Assembly (NCBI GenBank): GCA_013042165.1 | Contig: JABDQT010000141.1 | Coordinates: 1 to 6,632 of the forward strand | Length of the DNA stretch: 6,632 nucleotides | Reading direction: 5' to 3' | Origin: Kiritimatiellales bacterium | Lineage (GTDB): Bacteria; Verrucomicrobiota; Kiritimatiellia; Kiritimatiellales; Pontiellaceae | Shown: positions 6,239 through 6,632 of the stretch, in pieces | Layout: each line of letters begins with the position of its first letter | How positions within the stretch are numbered: position 1 is the first letter of the stretch | Notes under the pieces: generated by a model | Database searches by the model: none | Told to the model about the DNA's origin: nothing | Seen by the model: the letters and a program-made list of their open reading frames with translations, nothing else | Made by a program: the position numbers and the translations under genes

Positions 6239-6632
6239 ATGTCTGCGAAACGAGCAGGAATACCGGTTATTGTGGTCAGCATCTTTCATCTGTTTTCAGC
6301 CGGAGCCTTTGGAGTATCCGAGATGACCAGTTTCGCGAACCTTAATGACTGGCGGGTTGTCAATGATGGTGTCATGGGCGGAGTATCGCGAAGCGAACTG
6401 GAGCTTGCCGACGGCGACACTCTAGTCTTTCGTGGTGTGGTGTCATTGGAAAACAACGGTGGGTTTGCATCTGTGCGGCACGACTTGGAGTCTCTTGCTC
6501 TGAGCAGAAAAGATGGAATTATGCTCCGTGTCAAAGGTGACGGAAAAAGGTGTCAGCTTAGACTGCGCACCTCGGGGCGTTTTGATGGAATGGCCTACAA
6601 AGCCGATTTCCAAACTGTGCAGGGTCAATGGC
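6239..6632 (+). CDS. Exported CIA30-domain protein, N-terminal part (truncated by window edge)
   Basis: The frame stays open to the right edge, giving 131 residues without a stop. Residues 1-25 (MSAKRAG, then a hydrophobic run through IPVIVVSIFHLFSAGAFG) look like a signal peptide. The rest starts a CIA30 domain (complex I intermediate-associated protein 30, a galactose-binding-like beta-sandwich): DWRVVNDGVMGGVSRSEL at 37-54, ENNGGFASVRHDL at 71-83, and GIMLRVKGDGKRCQLRLRT at 93-111. In mitochondria CIA30 (NDUFAF1) helps assemble NADH dehydrogenase; the bacterial role is generally unknown, and the predicted export argues against a simple cytoplasmic assembly factor. An in-frame ATG at 6224, abutting the dps stop, is an alternative start; I prefer 6239 because it puts positive charges at the front of the signal peptide and has GGGAT eight bases ahead. 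It is probably co-transcribed with dps. Confidence 0.82.
   Translation, partial: MSAKRAGIPVIVVSIFHLFSAGAFGVSEMTSFANLNDWRVVNDGVMGGVSRSELELADGDTLVFRGVVSLENNGGFASVRHDLESLALSRKDGIMLRVKGDGKRCQLRLRTSGRFDGMAYKADFQTVQGQW

Overview
The window is 6.6 kb of bacterial DNA, moderately GC-rich in the coding parts, with seven recognisable protein genes (one cut off at each end) and no RNA genes, CRISPR array or intact mobile element that I can see. A protein with an N-terminal signal peptide and a C-terminal PEP-CTERM anchor (IPEPAS, a hydrophobic stretch, then RFRR) points to a Gram-negative-type bacterium with an exosortase system. The IPEPAS style of that tail and the mix of genes fit the PVC group, perhaps Kiritimatiellota or Verrucomicrobiota. 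This placement is inferred from one protein tail and is weak.

Layout: (1) Bases 2-388 hold the C-terminal end of a nitronate monooxygenase on the + strand. (2) Bases 422-1117 hold a VIT1/CCC1-type iron/manganese transporter on the - strand, convergent with the first gene and divergent from the next. (3) Bases 1287-4555 hold a two-gene operon with a 16-base overlap. It encodes OvoA (5-histidylcysteine sulfoxide synthase fused to the 4-mercaptohistidine N1-methyltransferase) and a PatB/MalY-type PLP-dependent C-S lyase, which in this position is most likely OvoB. Together they would form a complete route from histidine, cysteine and SAM to ovothiol A. (4) Bases 4556-4810 are an AT-rich spacer with a good sigma-70-like promoter, a perfect palindrome just upstream of it, a leader hairpin and a strong ribosome binding site, all serving (5) a PEP-CTERM surface protein at 4811-5575. 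(6) Bases 5576-5785 are a spacer with a possible - strand gene remnant. (7) Bases 5786-6223 encode a Dps-family mini-ferritin with all ferroxidase ligands present, followed after 15 bases by (8) the start of an exported CIA30-domain protein that runs off the right edge.

Most of the genes share a theme of iron and redox chemistry: FMN-dependent nitronate oxidation, Fe/Mn transport, a redox-active thiol-histidine made by a non-haem iron enzyme, and Dps iron oxidation and storage. The genes lie on both strands and in several transcription units, so a shared regulon is only a hypothesis. The most noteworthy item is the compact two-gene ovothiol operon.
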